Shown: positions 56,514 through 64,000 of the stretch, one piece after another
How positions within the stretch are numbered: position 1 is the stretch's first letter
Layout of the letters: each line of letters starts with the position of its first letter
From: Pirellulales bacterium
GTDB lineage: Bacteria > Planctomycetota > Planctomycetia > Pirellulales > UBA1268
Direction: 5' to 3'
Assembly: GCA_018401745.1 (NCBI GenBank)
Contig: JAGYJY010000016.1
Location: 1-64,000, forward strand
Length of the DNA: 64,000 nt
Notes under the pieces: generated by a model
Databases searched by the model: none
The model's input: the letters and a program-made list of their open reading frames with translations, nothing else
Told to the model about the DNA's origin: nothing
Made by a program: the position numbers and the translations under genes

Positions 56514-57887
56514 ATGCCGTTGCCTCGCTCTTCCCGTCGCGACATGCTTTCTCGTGTTGGCATGGGAATGGCGACGATCGGCCTCGCCGATGTTGCCTGC
56601 GGCGAACGCGCGGCATCGGCCACCGGCCCAGGCGGCGGGCCCCACTTCCCGCCGCGGGCCAAGCGGGTGATCCACTTCTTCTTGAATGGCGGCCCGTCGC
56701 ACGTCGACACGTTTGACCCCAAGCCGATGCTGGCCACACATGCCGGCCAGCCACTGCCGACGACGCTCGCCACCGAACGCAAGACCGGCGGTGCCCTGCC
56801 CTCGGCGTTCAGCTTCTCTCGCTACGGCGAGAGCGGCCTTGAGGTCAGTGAGCTCTTCGCCAAGACGGCCGCCCATGCCGACGACATCGCCGTGATCCGC
56901 TCGATGCAGGCCGAGGTGCCCAACCATGAGCCCTCGCTGATGCTGATGAACTGCGGCAACTCAGCGCAGCCGCGGCCGAGCGTGGGCGCCTGGACGCTCT
57001 ACGGCCTGGGCAGTGAAAACGAAAACCTTCCCGGCTTCATCGCGATGTGCCCAGGCGGCATGCCGATCAAGGATGCCGAAAACTGGCAGGCTGGCTTTTT
57101 GCCAGGCATCTATCAGGGCACCTTCGTCGACCCGCAGCACACGTCGATTGAGAAACTGATTGAAAACACCCGCAGCCGGCATGCAACGCCCTCGATCCAG
57201 CGGGATCAGCTCGACCTCCTCGCCGCCCTCGACGCCGAGCATGCCGCCACCCGCGTCGACCCGCGGCTGGAGGCCCGCATCGAATCGTTTGAGCTCGCCT
57301 TCCGCATGCAGACTGCTGCGGCTGAGGCCTTCGACCTGACCCGTGAGCCACAGTGGATCCGTGATGCCTACGGCGATCACGTACACGGCCGGCAGACGCT
57401 GATGGCCCGCCGGCTGCTGGAGCGGGGGGTGCGGTATGTGCAGCTCTGGCATGGCGCCGGCCAGCCCTGGGACAACCACTCCGACATCGCCAATGCCCAT
57501 CGCAACCTGGCCGGCCAGATCGACGGCCCGATCTCGGCCTTGATGACCGACCTCAAGGCCCGCGGAATGTTTGAAGACACGCTGCTGATCTGGGGCGGCG
57601 AGTTTGGCCGCACGCCCACCAGCGAAGGCGGCAGCGGCCGCGATCACAACCACTACGGATTCTCAGTGTGGATGGCTGGTGGCGGCATCAAGGGTGGCCA
57701 GGCGTATGGGGCCACCGATGAGTTCGGTTTTCAAGCTGTTGACAAGCCGACGAGCGTCCACGACCTCCACGCCACGATCCTGCACCTGCTGGGCATGAAT
57801 CACGAGCAGCTCACCTACCGCTATGCCGGCCGCGACTTCCGGCTAACCGACGTGCATGGCCGGGTGATTCGCGACATCATTGCCTAA
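56514..57887 (+). CDS. DUF1501 protein
   Basis: A 457-residue protein with a twin-arginine-like signal (RSSRRDMLSRVGMG). Blocks include HFFLNGGPSHVDTFDPKPM, GRDHNHYGFSVWMAGGG, LLIWGGEFGRTPTSEG and the ending YRYAGRDFRLTDVHG, which places it in a DUF1501 subgroup usually paired with PSD1 genes. It follows the large PSD1 gene by 472 bases and has its own candidate operator at 56358. Confidence 0.92.
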   Translation: MPLPRSSRRDMLSRVGMGMATIGLADVACGERAASATGPGGGPHFPPRAKRVIHFFLNGGPSHVDTFDPKPMLATHAGQPLPTTLATERKTGGALPSAFSFSRYGESGLEVSELFAKTAAHADDIAVIRSMQAEVPNHEPSLMLMNCGNSAQPRPSVGAWTLYGLGSENENLPGFIAMCPGGMPIKDAENWQAGFLPGIYQGTFVDPQHTSIEKLIENTRSRHATPSIQRDQLDLLAALDAEHAATRVDPRLEARIESFELAFRMQTAAAEAFDLTREPQWIRDAYGDHVHGRQTLMARRLLERGVRYVQLWHGAGQPWDNHSDIANAHRNLAGQIDGPISALMTDLKARGMFEDTLLIWGGEFGRTPTSEGGSGRDHNHYGFSVWMAGGGIKGGQAYGATDEFGFQAVDKPTSVHDLHATILHLLGMNHEQLTYRYAGRDFRLTDVHGRVIRDIIA

Positions 57888-57894
57888 CATGTGC

Positions 57895-57927
57895 GACCTG
57901 ATCTTGACCTGATCTTGACCTCATCTT
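57895..57927. repeat. 11-bp tandem repeat
   Basis: GACCTGATCTT occurs at 57895 and 57906, then as GACCTCATCTT at 57917. It lies just after the DUF1501 stop. Confidence 0.7.
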
Positions 57928-58054
57928 CACCTCCGCTGCACAGCGTGAGTCTCTGTTTTCTCACTGCCCAATGTGCGGTTCTTTCGGCAGTCCATTGTGG
58001 TACCTTAGTCCGGATTTTTCACTCATCTTTCTTCTTGTTGCGTAGAGGACCGTC

Positions 58055-59233
58055 GTGCCGCTTGTCTGTGATCTGGATGATCTCTCGTCGTCGCACGCTC
58101 GCGAACAACTCGCAGACTGCAGCACGACATCGATAAAAAAATATCCGACAAAAAGGGAAGTGCTCGCCGTCATTCCCCCGGAGTGCTTTGAGCGGAGCCT
58201 GCTCACATCGTCTCTCTACCTGCTGGCGTCACTCACCATGACGATCGGGAGCGGGGTCCTGGCCTACGTGTTTCTCCCGCTGACGTGGGCCTGGCTGCCT
58301 GCCTGGATCGCCTACGCCATTTTTACAGGGACGGCCGCCACCGGATGCTGGGTTGTCGCGCACGAGTGTGGCCACCGCGCCTTTGCCAAATACAACTGGC
58401 TCCAAGATCTGATCGGCTACTGCCTGCACAGCGGCCTGCTGGTGCCCTACTTCTCCTGGCAGCGGAGCCACGCGATCCACCATGCCCGCACCAATCACCT
58501 CGATCTTGGTGAGACACACGTGCCACATCGTGACACATCGCCCAGCGGAAAGGCCTGGCAGTGGTGGCAGGAAACGGTTGGCGACGAAGCGTTTGCCATC
58601 CTGACCATGCTGATTCATTTCGTGTTTGGATGGCCCGCCTACCTGCTTGCCGGGGCCTCTGGTGGTCCAACCCGCGGCACGACCAACCACTTCTGGCCAG
58701 CGCGGCCATTCTCCGTGGCGCTGTTTCCTGGCGGGTGGAAGCGGAAGGTTTGGCTGTCAGCCGCCGGTGTTGTTGCCATGCTCAGCCTGCTCGGCTGGTG
58801 GACATACACCGCTGGCTTCCTCCCGGTGCTGGCGATCTATGTCGGCCCCTATCTGGTGGTCAACTTCTGGCTTGTCTTATACACGTGGCTCCAGCACACC
58901 GACGTCGATGTGCCGCACTTCGACGACGAGGAATGGACGTGGGTGAAGGGGGCCTTCATGACGATCGATCGCCCCTACGGCGCCTTCCTCGACTTCATGC
59001 ACCATCGCATCGGGAGCACGCACGTTGCGCATCACATCGACGCCCGGATCCCCCACTACCACGCTGTCAAAGCAACCCGTGCCCTGCGGGAAAACTTTCC
59101 GGACCTCTACCTTTACGACCCGACGCCCATCTCGCGAGCCCTCTGGAGGGTGGCCATGCGCTGCAACGTTGTGTCGAGAGCAGAGGAGGGCTGGACGTTT
59201 TCTGGCCAACGGGTGTCGCAGGCCGACGCCTAG
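58055..59233 (+). CDS. Membrane fatty acid desaturase (delta-12/FAD2-like)
   Basis: A 392-residue integral membrane di-iron desaturase. All three histidine boxes are present: HECGH near residue 107, HAIHHARTNH near 143, and HVAHH near 325. The context around box three, GSTHVAHHIDARIPHYHAVK, strongly resembles eukaryotic FAD2 (THVAHH...PHYHA), as does TIDRPYGAFLDF before it. It should introduce a double bond into membrane fatty acids. The start is GTG 58055 with AGAGGA upstream. The neighbours are unrelated DUF1501 and PQQ genes, consistent with acquisition by transfer. Confidence 0.92.
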   Translation: MPLVCDLDDLSSSHAREQLADCSTTSIKKYPTKREVLAVIPPECFERSLLTSSLYLLASLTMTIGSGVLAYVFLPLTWAWLPAWIAYAIFTGTAATGCWVVAHECGHRAFAKYNWLQDLIGYCLHSGLLVPYFSWQRSHAIHHARTNHLDLGETHVPHRDTSPSGKAWQWWQETVGDEAFAILTMLIHFVFGWPAYLLAGASGGPTRGTTNHFWPARPFSVALFPGGWKRKVWLSAAGVVAMLSLLGWWTYTAGFLPVLAIYVGPYLVVNFWLVLYTWLQHTDVDVPHFDDEEWTWVKGAFMTIDRPYGAFLDFMHHRIGSTHVAHHIDARIPHYHAVKATRALRENFPDLYLYDPTPISRALWRVAMRCNVVSRAEEGWTFSGQRVSQADA

Positions 59234-59327
59234 CCGATGATTGGCGGTGGCAACGTCCGCGGTTTTCGTGGAATCGCCACGCTATGCTGGGAGGCTCAGA
59301 CGTACTTCGCAATCCTGCTCTGCGAGA

Positions 59328-60785
59328 ATGCTGATGCCGACCACGCCATGTCTCTCTCTGCGAGCCCTTCTTTTCGGCCTGCTCACGATCACAGGTGGTG
59401 CGACAGCGGCGTCGCTGGCAGCTGAAGAGCCGCCGCCAAGCGGATCTCTCTCCAGCCTCACCAGCCGCGACGGCGAAGACTGGCCCCGTTTCCTTGGGCC
59501 GCGGGGCGACGGCACGAGCAGCCTGGCTCACATCTCGCTGCCCTGGGCAAAAGCAGGCCCTCGCATCGTCTGGCATGCCGAGATGGGCGAAGGCTACGGA
59601 GCGCCGGCGGTCGCACTCGGGCGGATCGTGCTCTTCGACCGCGTGGGCAATCAGGCTCGCTTGCGGTGCCTGCACGCGGAAACGGGCCAGCAGCTCTGGA
59701 GTGTTTCCGACCCCACCGACTACCGCGACTCATTCGGCTACGACGGCGGCCCCCGCTGCTGCCCGGTGATCGCGGGCGATTCTGTGCTCACCTTCGCTGC
59801 GGATGGACTCCTCAGCTGCCGCAGCCTGGCTGATGGGTCGCTGCTCTGGCAGATCGACACCGCCGCCCGCTACCACGTTGTGAAAAACTTTTTCGGGGTG
59901 GGCGCCGCACCGCTGGTGATCGATGCCCCCAGCGACACCTCGGCAGCTCGGCAGCTGGTGATTGTGCCGATCGGCGGCAGCGAGCCTGGCTCCGCACCGC
60001 CGGCGCCGGAGCGGCTTGATCTCGTGCGGGGTGTCGACAGCGGCCTGGTGGCCTTTGACCTTGCCGATGGCAGCGAGGTGTGGCGAGCCTCCGACGAACT
60101 CGCCAGCTATTCTTCTCCCGTGCTTACCACCCTCGGCGGGCGACCGCGGCTGCTGGCGTGGCTACGCGAACATCTGCTGGCGATCGATCCAGCCACCGGT
60201 CGCGAAACCGGCTCCTTCCGCTGGCGGGCCGATGAGCTCTTCAGCGTCAATGCCGCCAACCCGGTCGTGATCGGTGAGCAGGTTCTTCTCTCGGAGACCT
60301 ATGGGCCCGGCAGCGTCTTGCTCGATGTCGCCAGCACGCCCCGCGGTGACACGTTTACGCCTGTCTGGACGAGCCCCAAAGGCGGCCGGCCCAACACCAC
60401 GCTCAAGGCCCACTGGGCCACGCCGGTCGTGCATGAGGGCCATCTCTACGGAACGAGCGGCCGCAACGCAGGCGATGCCCGGCTGGTCTGTGTCGAGATT
60501 GCGACTGGCGAGGTCCGCTGGAGCGAACGAGGCCTGGCTCGGGCAAGCGCGGTGCTCGTTGGCGAGCAGCTGCTGGTGGTCGGTGAGTTTGGAGAGCTCC
60601 TGGTCGTCAAGGCCACACCCGAGGCGTACACGCCGCTGGCCGAAGCCATCCTCACCGATCCAGCCACAGGCACCGGCCTGCTCGCTCCGCCCTGCTGGGC
60701 TGCCCCGGTGATCGCTCACGGCTATGCCTACCTCCGCGGCGCCGGCCGCGTGGTCTGCATCGACCTCCTCCAGGGAGCCGAGTAG
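59328..60785 (+). CDS. Secreted PQQ-like beta-propeller protein
   Basis: A 485-residue exported protein. The N-terminal signal (CLSLRALLFGLLTITGG) starts at ATG 59328 or ATG 59334; ribosome-site evidence is weak. The body shows DWPRFLGPRGDGTSS, LRCLHAETGQQLWSVSD, LVAFDLADGSEVWRASD and LVCVEIATGEVRWSE, blade repeats of a PQQ-like propeller. The next gene (DUF1501) starts immediately after its stop codon, so the pair is co-transcribed. Confidence 0.87.
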   Translation: MLMPTTPCLSLRALLFGLLTITGGATAASLAAEEPPPSGSLSSLTSRDGEDWPRFLGPRGDGTSSLAHISLPWAKAGPRIVWHAEMGEGYGAPAVALGRIVLFDRVGNQARLRCLHAETGQQLWSVSDPTDYRDSFGYDGGPRCCPVIAGDSVLTFAADGLLSCRSLADGSLLWQIDTAARYHVVKNFFGVGAAPLVIDAPSDTSAARQLVIVPIGGSEPGSAPPAPERLDLVRGVDSGLVAFDLADGSEVWRASDELASYSSPVLTTLGGRPRLLAWLREHLLAIDPATGRETGSFRWRADELFSVNAANPVVIGEQVLLSETYGPGSVLLDVASTPRGDTFTPVWTSPKGGRPNTTLKAHWATPVVHEGHLYGTSGRNAGDARLVCVEIATGEVRWSERGLARASAVLVGEQLLVVGEFGELLVVKATPEAYTPLAEAILTDPATGTGLLAPPCWAAPVIAHGYAYLRGAGRVVCIDLLQGAE

Positions 60786-62183
60786 ATGTTCACTTTCGAA
60801 GACACGATCCGAACCGGTGGTCGGCTCGCGCGGCGGCCATTTCTCAAGGCTGGTGGCAGCCTCGCCGCTGCGGGGCTCGCTGGTCTCTTCAGCTCAGCCG
60901 CCGATGCCGCCGCTGTGGAGAAGCTCGCCCGCGACCGTTCGGTGATTTTTCTCTTCATGCACGGCGGGCCTTCGCAGTTTGAGACCTTCGATCCAAAGAT
61001 CGGCGGGCCAGCCAATGCCCGCAGCGTGACCGGCGAGATTGCCACTTCGATTCCCGGTGTGTTTTTTGGATCGACGTTTGAAAAGCTCGCCGCCCGGGCC
61101 CACCTGCTCACGATCGTGCGGTCGTTTGTCACCGGTGATGGCAACCACGACATCAAGCCGGTGGTCGGCCGGGCCACGCTCGGAGCGAACATGGGCTCGC
61201 TCTACGCTCGCACTGCCGGCGTGCTGCGGACCGACACGGCGATGCCCGCCAACGTGATGCTCTTTCCGCAGGCGGTCGACCCCGATGCAGGCCCGGCCAT
61301 CACGCAGTTTGGCGACTTCGAGAGCGGTGGAGAGCTCGGCCCGAGCTACGGGCCGCTCGTGCCTGGCGGCAGCGGCCCCTTCCTCGACAATCTCAGGCTG
61401 CACCTGCCCCAGGAACGGCTCGCACACCGCCGCAGCCTGCTGGCCTCGCTCGATCACGGCCGCCGCTGGCTCGACACGCCGTCGGTTCGCACGATGCTCG
61501 CTGGAGAAGGACTCGCCTTTGACGTCCTCGCCCGTGGGGTTGCCGACGCCTTTACGCTCGATGGCGAAGACACGGCAACGATCGCTGCCTACGACACCGC
61601 CAGCCGCTTCGATGTTGCCCGCCTCAACAAGAAGTGGAACAACCACCAGCACTACACCGACCACAACCGCTCGATCGGTAAGCTGCTCTTGCTCGCCCGC
61701 CGGCTCTGCGAACGGGGCTGTGGCTTCGTCGGGGTGACCACGAGCTTCGTCTGGGACATGCACTCCGATGTCAACAACGCGCCGGTCGATGTGGGCATGG
61801 ACTACGTGGGAGCACCGTTTGACCATGCGGTTGCCGCCCTGATCGACGACATCGAAGCCCGAGGCCTCCGCGACAAGATTCTGCTGGTCTGCTGCGGTGA
61901 GATGGGCCGCACGCCCGTGATCAACGCCACCGGCGGCCGCGATCACTGGGGAGGCCTGGCGCCGCTGCTGCTCTACGGCGGTGGCCTTGAAGGCGGCCGC
62001 GTGATCGGTCAGTCGACCCGCGATGGAGCCCAGCCGGCCAGCGATCCCGTCGGCATCCCCAACCTCGTGGCCACGATCATGGAGCGGCTGCTCGACCTCT
62101 CCACCGTCCGCCTCCAGACCGACCTGCCCACGAGCCTGCAAGCCCTCTTTGCCCGCGGCACACCAATCCCCGGCCTGGGCTGA
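60786..62183 (+). CDS. DUF1501 protein; 3' end duplicated downstream
   Basis: A 465-residue protein with an RRPFLKAGGSLAAAG twin-arginine-like signal. It has SVIFLFMHGGPSQFETFDP, VCCGEMGRTPVINATG and GRDHWGGLAPLLLYGG, marking DUF1501. It follows the PQQ gene with no gap. Its last 13 codons plus stop and two extra bases lie inside the 41-bp repeat at 62145-62185; an identical copy is at 63709-63749 beyond the AbiE module, so the gene end remained intact after an apparent insertion. Confidence 0.92.
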   Translation: MFTFEDTIRTGGRLARRPFLKAGGSLAAAGLAGLFSSAADAAAVEKLARDRSVIFLFMHGGPSQFETFDPKIGGPANARSVTGEIATSIPGVFFGSTFEKLAARAHLLTIVRSFVTGDGNHDIKPVVGRATLGANMGSLYARTAGVLRTDTAMPANVMLFPQAVDPDAGPAITQFGDFESGGELGPSYGPLVPGGSGPFLDNLRLHLPQERLAHRRSLLASLDHGRRWLDTPSVRTMLAGEGLAFDVLARGVADAFTLDGEDTATIAAYDTASRFDVARLNKKWNNHQHYTDHNRSIGKLLLLARRLCERGCGFVGVTTSFVWDMHSDVNNAPVDVGMDYVGAPFDHAVAALIDDIEARGLRDKILLVCCGEMGRTPVINATGGRDHWGGLAPLLLYGGGLEGGRVIGQSTRDGAQPASDPVGIPNLVATIMERLLDLSTVRLQTDLPTSLQALFARGTPIPGLG

Positions 62184-62185
62184 GC
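62145..62185. repeat. 41-bp direct repeat, left copy (att-like)
   Basis: The first of two identical 41-base copies (CTCTTTGCCCGCGG... to ...GGGCTGAGC). It comprises the end of the DUF1501 gene including its TGA stop. The second copy is at 63709-63749. It is the left boundary of the AbiE-type insertion. Confidence 0.9.
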
Positions 62186-62250
62186 GTGAGCCTCGTGACC
62201 AGTCCTGCGACCCAATCGCCTGCCGCAAGGTGCCATCCCGAACGCGCTGC

Positions 62251-62849
62251 TCAGGTGTTTTGGCACTCTGTCACGTTCGCGAGGACCGCTCGTTGCACGG
62301 TTTGCGGATACCGGGCGAGCAGACTGTCTTCGACAACCAGCTGGTTGAGTTTTCGAAACGTGTACAAGGTTCGAGGATCGAGCCCCCGTCGTCGCATGAC
62401 GTAGAACAGATCACAGAACGCCTGCTCCGGCGTCGCTATCCCCCCTCTGCCGGCGCTGCGTACACCCGAGGACTCACGGTCACAAAGACCATCGTTCCGA
62501 GCGGGCTCGACCGTCGTCGCGATCGATTGTGTCGCCGTTGCGTGAAGCAGTCGATCTCGCGGGGCTGCTGCGTGATGTACCCGTGCTGAGCCAGCGCCCA
62601 CGCTGCAGTCACATACGCCGTGGAATCGATCGCTGTCGCCAGTGAGGCTGGCGTCACCCCAGCGGGCAGGCCGTAGAGTCCGGTGGCCCAGCGGCAGACC
62701 ATCCCCTGCTTGACGAGCCTGCCGAGCTCGACATTCATCACCGTGCGAGACGCTCCTGCAACATTCGCCATCTCCGTTACGGTGAAGAGCGTCTTTCCAA
62801 AACAGTCTCGCTGATCGTTGAGATAGCGAACCCACGCAAGCGCTCTCAC
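62251..62849 (-). CDS. AbiEi-like antitoxin (winged-helix regulator), frameshifted
   Basis: A protein of about 200 residues with an N-terminal winged-helix segment (FTVTEMANVAGASRTVMNV) and the AbiEi-like GLYGLPAGVTP, then AAWALAQHGYITQQP. The frame breaks at a C6 run on the plus strand (62440-62445): one base more would join YAAPAEG to GIATPEQAFCDLFYVMRRRG and a stop at 62251. It overlaps the toxin gene end by four bases (GTGA). The antitoxin should repress the operon and counter the nucleotidyltransferase. Here it lies second, whereas abiEi is normally first. Confidence 0.7.
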
Positions 62850-63634
62850 GGTGTCTCCGCTCCCGCACCGCCGCAGATCTCGGTGAGCAGCTGCGTCGCG
62901 CTTTCGAGGACAACATGACCGCCACCGTTGGTGCTCAAAGCGAACGCCGTCGGAGGGTCCACCTGCTCACGAATCACTGCATCGACTGCCTTGGCATGTC
63001 GCTTTGCGGCGATTTTCAGGTCCTTCAGTCGCCGCTCAACAACATCACCCCCGAGTCGCAGCAGCTGTCGCTTGGTGGCCAACCGCGTGCGAATCTCGCC
63101 AGAGGCATGGCTCGAAAACAAGAAGAGATCAAGCAGATCTCGATGCTCAAGAAATGGCCGCATGAGAATAGCGAGGACTTTTGATTCCAGCATGTCGGCG
63201 TCCGACACCGTGCAGTACACCACGCCATCGGCTGTCCGCACGATGGGTGCATCAGCGAGTTCAAGACGCGTCACGTCGACTGGGATTTCGATGCGGCCGA
63301 GGTCTGAGCCCAGTCTCCAGAATGCAAGATCCACCACGGCCACTGCTTCCGACTCGTCGGGCATGCTTCCCGCAGCAACCGATCCGTCGAGACCGTGGAG
63401 ACGCCGCACCTCAGGCAGAAGGCGTCGCCCAAACAGCGCGATCAGTTCGCGCTGCTTGGCCACAAGATCGCCATGCCAGTGAAAGTCGATATCCACCGAC
63501 CGTCTGGGACCACGGTCGAGCATGCGATACCGGAAGCCACCCACAAGACACAGGCCGGCTCCCGCAGGCTGTGTGGCCACCAAGCCGGCAACCATCCTCT
63601 GAAGGATCTCGGAGATCGCGTCTCGATCGACCAT
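62846..63634 (-). CDS. AbiEii-type nucleotidyltransferase toxin
   Basis: A 262-residue protein of the AbiEii/AbiGii family, type IV toxin-antitoxin nucleotidyltransferases giving phage resistance. The nucleotidyltransferase core shows LVGGFRYRMLDRG and RRSVDIDFHWHGDL with the paired aspartates, followed by SDADMLESKVLAIL and EHRDLLDLFLF. ATG 63634 is preferred because the AT-rich promoter and inverted repeat lie directly upstream. Its stop overlaps the antitoxin start (GTGA). Lower-GC sequence upstream contrasts with its neighbours. Confidence 0.82.
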   Translation of the reverse strand: MVDRDAISEILQRMVAGLVATQPAGAGLCLVGGFRYRMLDRGPRRSVDIDFHWHGDLVAKQRELIALFGRRLLPEVRRLHGLDGSVAAGSMPDESEAVAVVDLAFWRLGSDLGRIEIPVDVTRLELADAPIVRTADGVVYCTVSDADMLESKVLAILMRPFLEHRDLLDLFLFSSHASGEIRTRLATKRQLLRLGGDVVERRLKDLKIAAKRHAKAVDAVIREQVDPPTAFALSTNGGGHVVLESATQLLTEICGGAGAETP

Positions 63635-63648
63635 GCTGAGAGCTCGCT

Positions 63649-63692
63649 TTGCGTAACGCTTCAAAGCTAATATGTTTTTCTTTGTTACGCAA
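63649..63692. promoter_or_regulatory. Inverted repeat at the AbiE-type promoter (probable operator)
   Basis: TTGCGTAAC (63649-63657) and GTTACGCAA (63684-63692) are perfect reverse complements separated by 26 AT-rich bases. The repeat begins 15 bases before the toxin ATG. AbiEi antitoxins are known to bind inverted repeats and repress their operon, so this is a likely binding site. Confidence 0.7.
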
Positions 63693-63708
63693 GAATGGGC
63701 TCTTGAGT

Positions 63709-63749
63709 CTCTTTGCCCGCGGCACACCAATCCCCGGCCTGGGCTGAGC
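63709..63749. repeat. 41-bp direct repeat, right copy (att-like)
   Basis: Identical to 62145-62185 over 41 bases, including the internal DUF1501 stop codon, although no open DUF1501 frame precedes it here. It is the right boundary of the AbiE-type cassette. Confidence 0.9.
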
Positions 63750-63803
63750 CGCTGACGCGGTCTGCTGGCATGCACGGGCCGGCAGCGGCGGTGGCTGTGC
63801 TTC

Positions 63804-64000
63804 TTAGCTTTGGCTTTCCCTGGCGGCGACTGCCGGAGGAGGGCTGCTGCCAGCTGGCTCTGGCTGCCCATGCTTCACCTGCCCCAGCACACCGGGCAGT
63901 TCGATGCCGGCCTGCGAGGCGAGTTCGTGCATCGGGGGCAGGGCGCCGATCAGGCCGGAGAGAAAGTCGCTGGTCGATCCCTTGCCGCCAGCCGACTGCC
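63804..64000 (-). CDS. Flotillin-like protein, C-terminal part only
   Basis: Only the last 65 or so residues are in the window; the gene runs off the right end. The sequence contains FLSGLIGALPPMHELA followed by QAGIELPGVLGQV, closely matching the flotillin C-terminal motif (LPPLHDVAK...GVELPDYLG). It ends in a Pro/Ala/Ser-rich tail. Flotillins are membrane-microdomain scaffold proteins. It would have been the convergent neighbour of the DUF1501 gene before the AbiE insertion. Confidence 0.72.
   Translation of the reverse strand, partial: QSAGGKGSTSDFLSGLIGALPPMHELASQAGIELPGVLGQVKHGQPEPAGSSPPPAVAARESQS

Larger units (their letters stand above)
62145..63749. mobile_element. Putative AbiE toxin-antitoxin cassette bounded by 41-bp direct repeats
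   Basis: The 1,523 bases between the repeats (62186-63708) hold only the two AbiE-type genes and their operator. Each repeat copy is identical to the 3' end of the upstream DUF1501 gene, as in gene-end insertions where one attachment copy restores the target. Insertion unit plus one repeat is 1,564 bases. No integrase, transposase or inverted terminal repeat was seen, so mobilisation would need help from elsewhere or another mechanism. Confidence 0.6.

Noticed and set aside
1..64000. CRISPR arrays, rRNA genes, prophage structural genes and insertion-sequence transposases
   Set aside because: None was found; the repeats at 31510-32223 are not spaced like a CRISPR array.

Overview
The window looks like a GC-rich planctomycete chromosome, probably of the Pirellulales or a related order. 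The evidence is four DUF1501 proteins, two DUF1549/DUF1553 (PSD1-type) proteins with CxxCH motifs, a Cys-rich YTV-repeat cell-wall-type protein, a TIGR03067-type protein, several PQQ-like or WD40 propellers, and many secreted proteins of unknown role. The assignment rests on gene families only; there is no rRNA, and the only RNA gene is a tRNA-Arg(CCT).

Layout. 1-9 kb is sugar-acid and sugar catabolism: an IlvD/Edd dehydratase and a DHDPS-family lyase (minus strand), a divergent GntP-type permease, a FitAB-type toxin-antitoxin pair with a palindromic operator, and an RbsB-RbsA-RbsC-like ABC importer. 9-19 kb holds a secreted propeller protein, a K+ channel, csrA, the YTV protein, a sialate O-acetylesterase and secreted proteins including an EF-hand protein. 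19-26.5 kb is a Dpp/Opp-type peptide importer operon with a PIN-PhoH ATPase gene between permease and ATPase genes. 26.6-31.5 kb has RibBA, an unknown protein, a glycerate 2-kinase and a UDP-glucuronate decarboxylase. 31.5-32.2 kb is a non-coding, strongly palindromic repeat block. 32.2-37.8 kb carries an acyl carrier protein, a ketoacyl-synthase pair, DUF4254, an AGCS amino-acid symporter, UspA and a TIGR03067 protein. 38-44 kb has a PQQ-like protein facing a redoxin/cytochrome/copper-monooxygenase/EF-hand fusion, the tRNA, a small membrane protein and a porin. 44-62 kb is a divergent array of DUF1501, PSD1, WD40, PQQ and esterase genes with a eukaryote-like delta-12 desaturase. The last 1.9 kb holds an AbiE-type module and the C-terminus of a flotillin-like protein.

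Two points stand out. First, the AbiE-type module is bracketed by 41-bp perfect direct repeats that duplicate the 3' end of the upstream DUF1501 gene, including its stop codon. This is what a small cassette inserted into a gene end would leave behind, yet no integrase is visible. Second, ten otherwise normal genes carry an apparent single-base frameshift: eight have one base too many and two lack a base in a homopolymer. I think sequencing or assembly error is the likeliest cause, but the bias is worth checking. Coordinates for such genes span both halves.
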